Source: Nitrospirota bacterium | Lineage (GTDB): Bacteria > Nitrospirota_A > Leptospirillia > Leptospirillales > Leptospirillaceae | Length of the DNA: 8,936 bases | Direction: 5' to 3' | NCBI GenBank assembly: GCA_027415455.1 | Contig: DAIBSV010000080.1 | Location: 1 to 8,936 of the forward strand | Program-made: the position numbers and the translations under genes | Part shown: positions 8,335-8,936 of the stretch, piece by piece | How the letters are laid out: every line of letters begins with the position of its first letter | How positions within the stretch are numbered: position 1 is the first letter of the stretch | Notes under the pieces: generated by a model | The model's database searches: none | The model's input: the letters and a program-made list of their open reading frames with translations, nothing else | Told to the model about the DNA's origin: nothing

Positions 8335-8936
8335 GGGTGGTCCTCCGGGAGGTCGGGGAGGGGGGGCCTCACCGGCGCTCCCGCGTTGTAAAGGGTCCGG
8401 CGGAGATCCCGGAGATCGACGGTCCCGAAATGGAAGAGGCTCGCCGCAAGGGCCGCATCGGCCCCGGCTTCGAAGGCCTTCCGGAAATCGTCCATCGTTC
8501 CCGCCCCTCCGGAAGCGATCAGGGGGACCTCCGCCGCCCGGCTTACCGCCTCGATGAGGGCCAGGTCGTAGCCCTCTCCCGTCCCGTCCCGGTCCATGGA
8601 TGTGAGCAGGATCTCTCCGGCACCGGCCCGGACCCCCTCCACGATCCATTCGATGGCATCCCGGCTGGTGGGGCGGGTGCCGCCGTGGGAGTAGACGCGC
8701 CAGGATCCTCCCTCGCGCTTCACGTCGACCGCCAGGACGATGCACTGGGAGCCGAAGCGGAGGGCCCCCTCCGTCAGGAGGGACGGGTTGGCCAGAGCCG
8801 CCGAATTGAGTGAGACCTTGTCGGCCCCGCTGTTTAAGGCGCGCCGGATTTCCTCCACCGAGCGGATTCCCCCGCCGACGGTCAGGGGAAGGAAGACGCG
8901 GCTGGCGGCCATTCTCGTCTGCCGGGAATTTCTTCC
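8331..8936 (-). CDS. hisF: Imidazole glycerol phosphate synthase, cyclase subunit HisF (5' end outside the window)
   Basis: 201 residues of a family of about 250-255 aa; the N terminus lies beyond the window edge because the frame is open to base 8936. HisF forms a TIM barrel with HisH and converts PRFAR plus ammonia to imidazole glycerol phosphate and AICAR. Seen here: [33 protein letters not shown] (phosphate-binding Gly motif), LAVDVKR with the catalytic Asp equivalent to D130 of the T. maritima enzyme, [17 protein letters not shown], and [14 protein letters not shown] near the C terminus. The other catalytic Asp (D11 in T. maritima) lies in the missing part. An internal ATG at 8912 would discard the first two barrel strands and is not the real start. 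The stop overlaps the hisIE start. Confidence 0.97.
   Translation of the reverse strand, partial: GRNSRQTRMAASRVFLPLTVGGGIRSVEEIRRALNSGADKVSLNSAALANPSLLTEGALRFGSQCIVLAVDVKREGGSWRVYSHGGTRPTSRDAIEWIVEGVRAGAGEILLTSMDRDGTGEGYDLALIEAVSRAAEVPLIASGGAGTMDDFRKAFEAGADAALAASLFHFGTVDLRDLRRTLYNAGAPVRPPLPDLPEDHP

Overview
The window is about 60% G+C and almost entirely filled by genes on the minus strand. It looks like a core-genome segment of a free-living bacterium. Read in the direction of transcription (high to low coordinates), it begins with the end of a histidine-biosynthesis cluster: hisF (cut by the window edge), then a fused hisI-hisE, then a HIT-family nucleotide-binding protein. The stop and start codons of these three genes overlap by 4 bp.

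Next comes a near-consensus sigma-70 promoter (TTGACA-17-TACAAT, minus strand, 7245-7273) in front of the macromolecular synthesis genes: rpsU (ribosomal protein S21), a GatB/YqeY-family gene, dnaG (primase) and rpoD (primary sigma factor). This is the classic rpsU-dnaG-rpoD operon with a yqeY-like gene inserted. The genes continue downstream without an obvious terminator: a tRNA with anticodon CAT lies 22 bp after rpoD, a coiled-coil/zinc-ribbon protein (COG1579 type) starts about 15 bp after the tRNA, and rnpB (class A RNase P RNA) follows. After rnpB comes an HD-superfamily phosphohydrolase (COG1078/YwfO/SAMHD1-like) whose best start lies just beyond the 3' strand of the rnpB P1 helix. At the far end, a partial plus-strand CDS of unknown function converges on the HD gene with a 20-bp gap.

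The order hisF-hisIE-HIT-rpsU-yqeY-dnaG-rpoD-tRNA, the proteobacterial-style RpoD with a long non-conserved insert between regions 1.2 and 2, and a type A RNase P RNA with CCA-encoded tRNA fit a delta-proteobacterial (Desulfobacterota/Myxococcota-like) or Nitrospirota lineage. This placement is inference only.

Functionally this is a dense housekeeping block: replication priming, transcription initiation, translation and tRNA maturation. I see no mobile element, CRISPR, phage or defence system. The notable features are the apparent operon extension through a tRNA and the RNase P RNA, and evidence that the CAT tRNA is the lysidine-type tRNA-Ile2 rather than tRNA-Met. No stretch above 80 bp lacks a gene.
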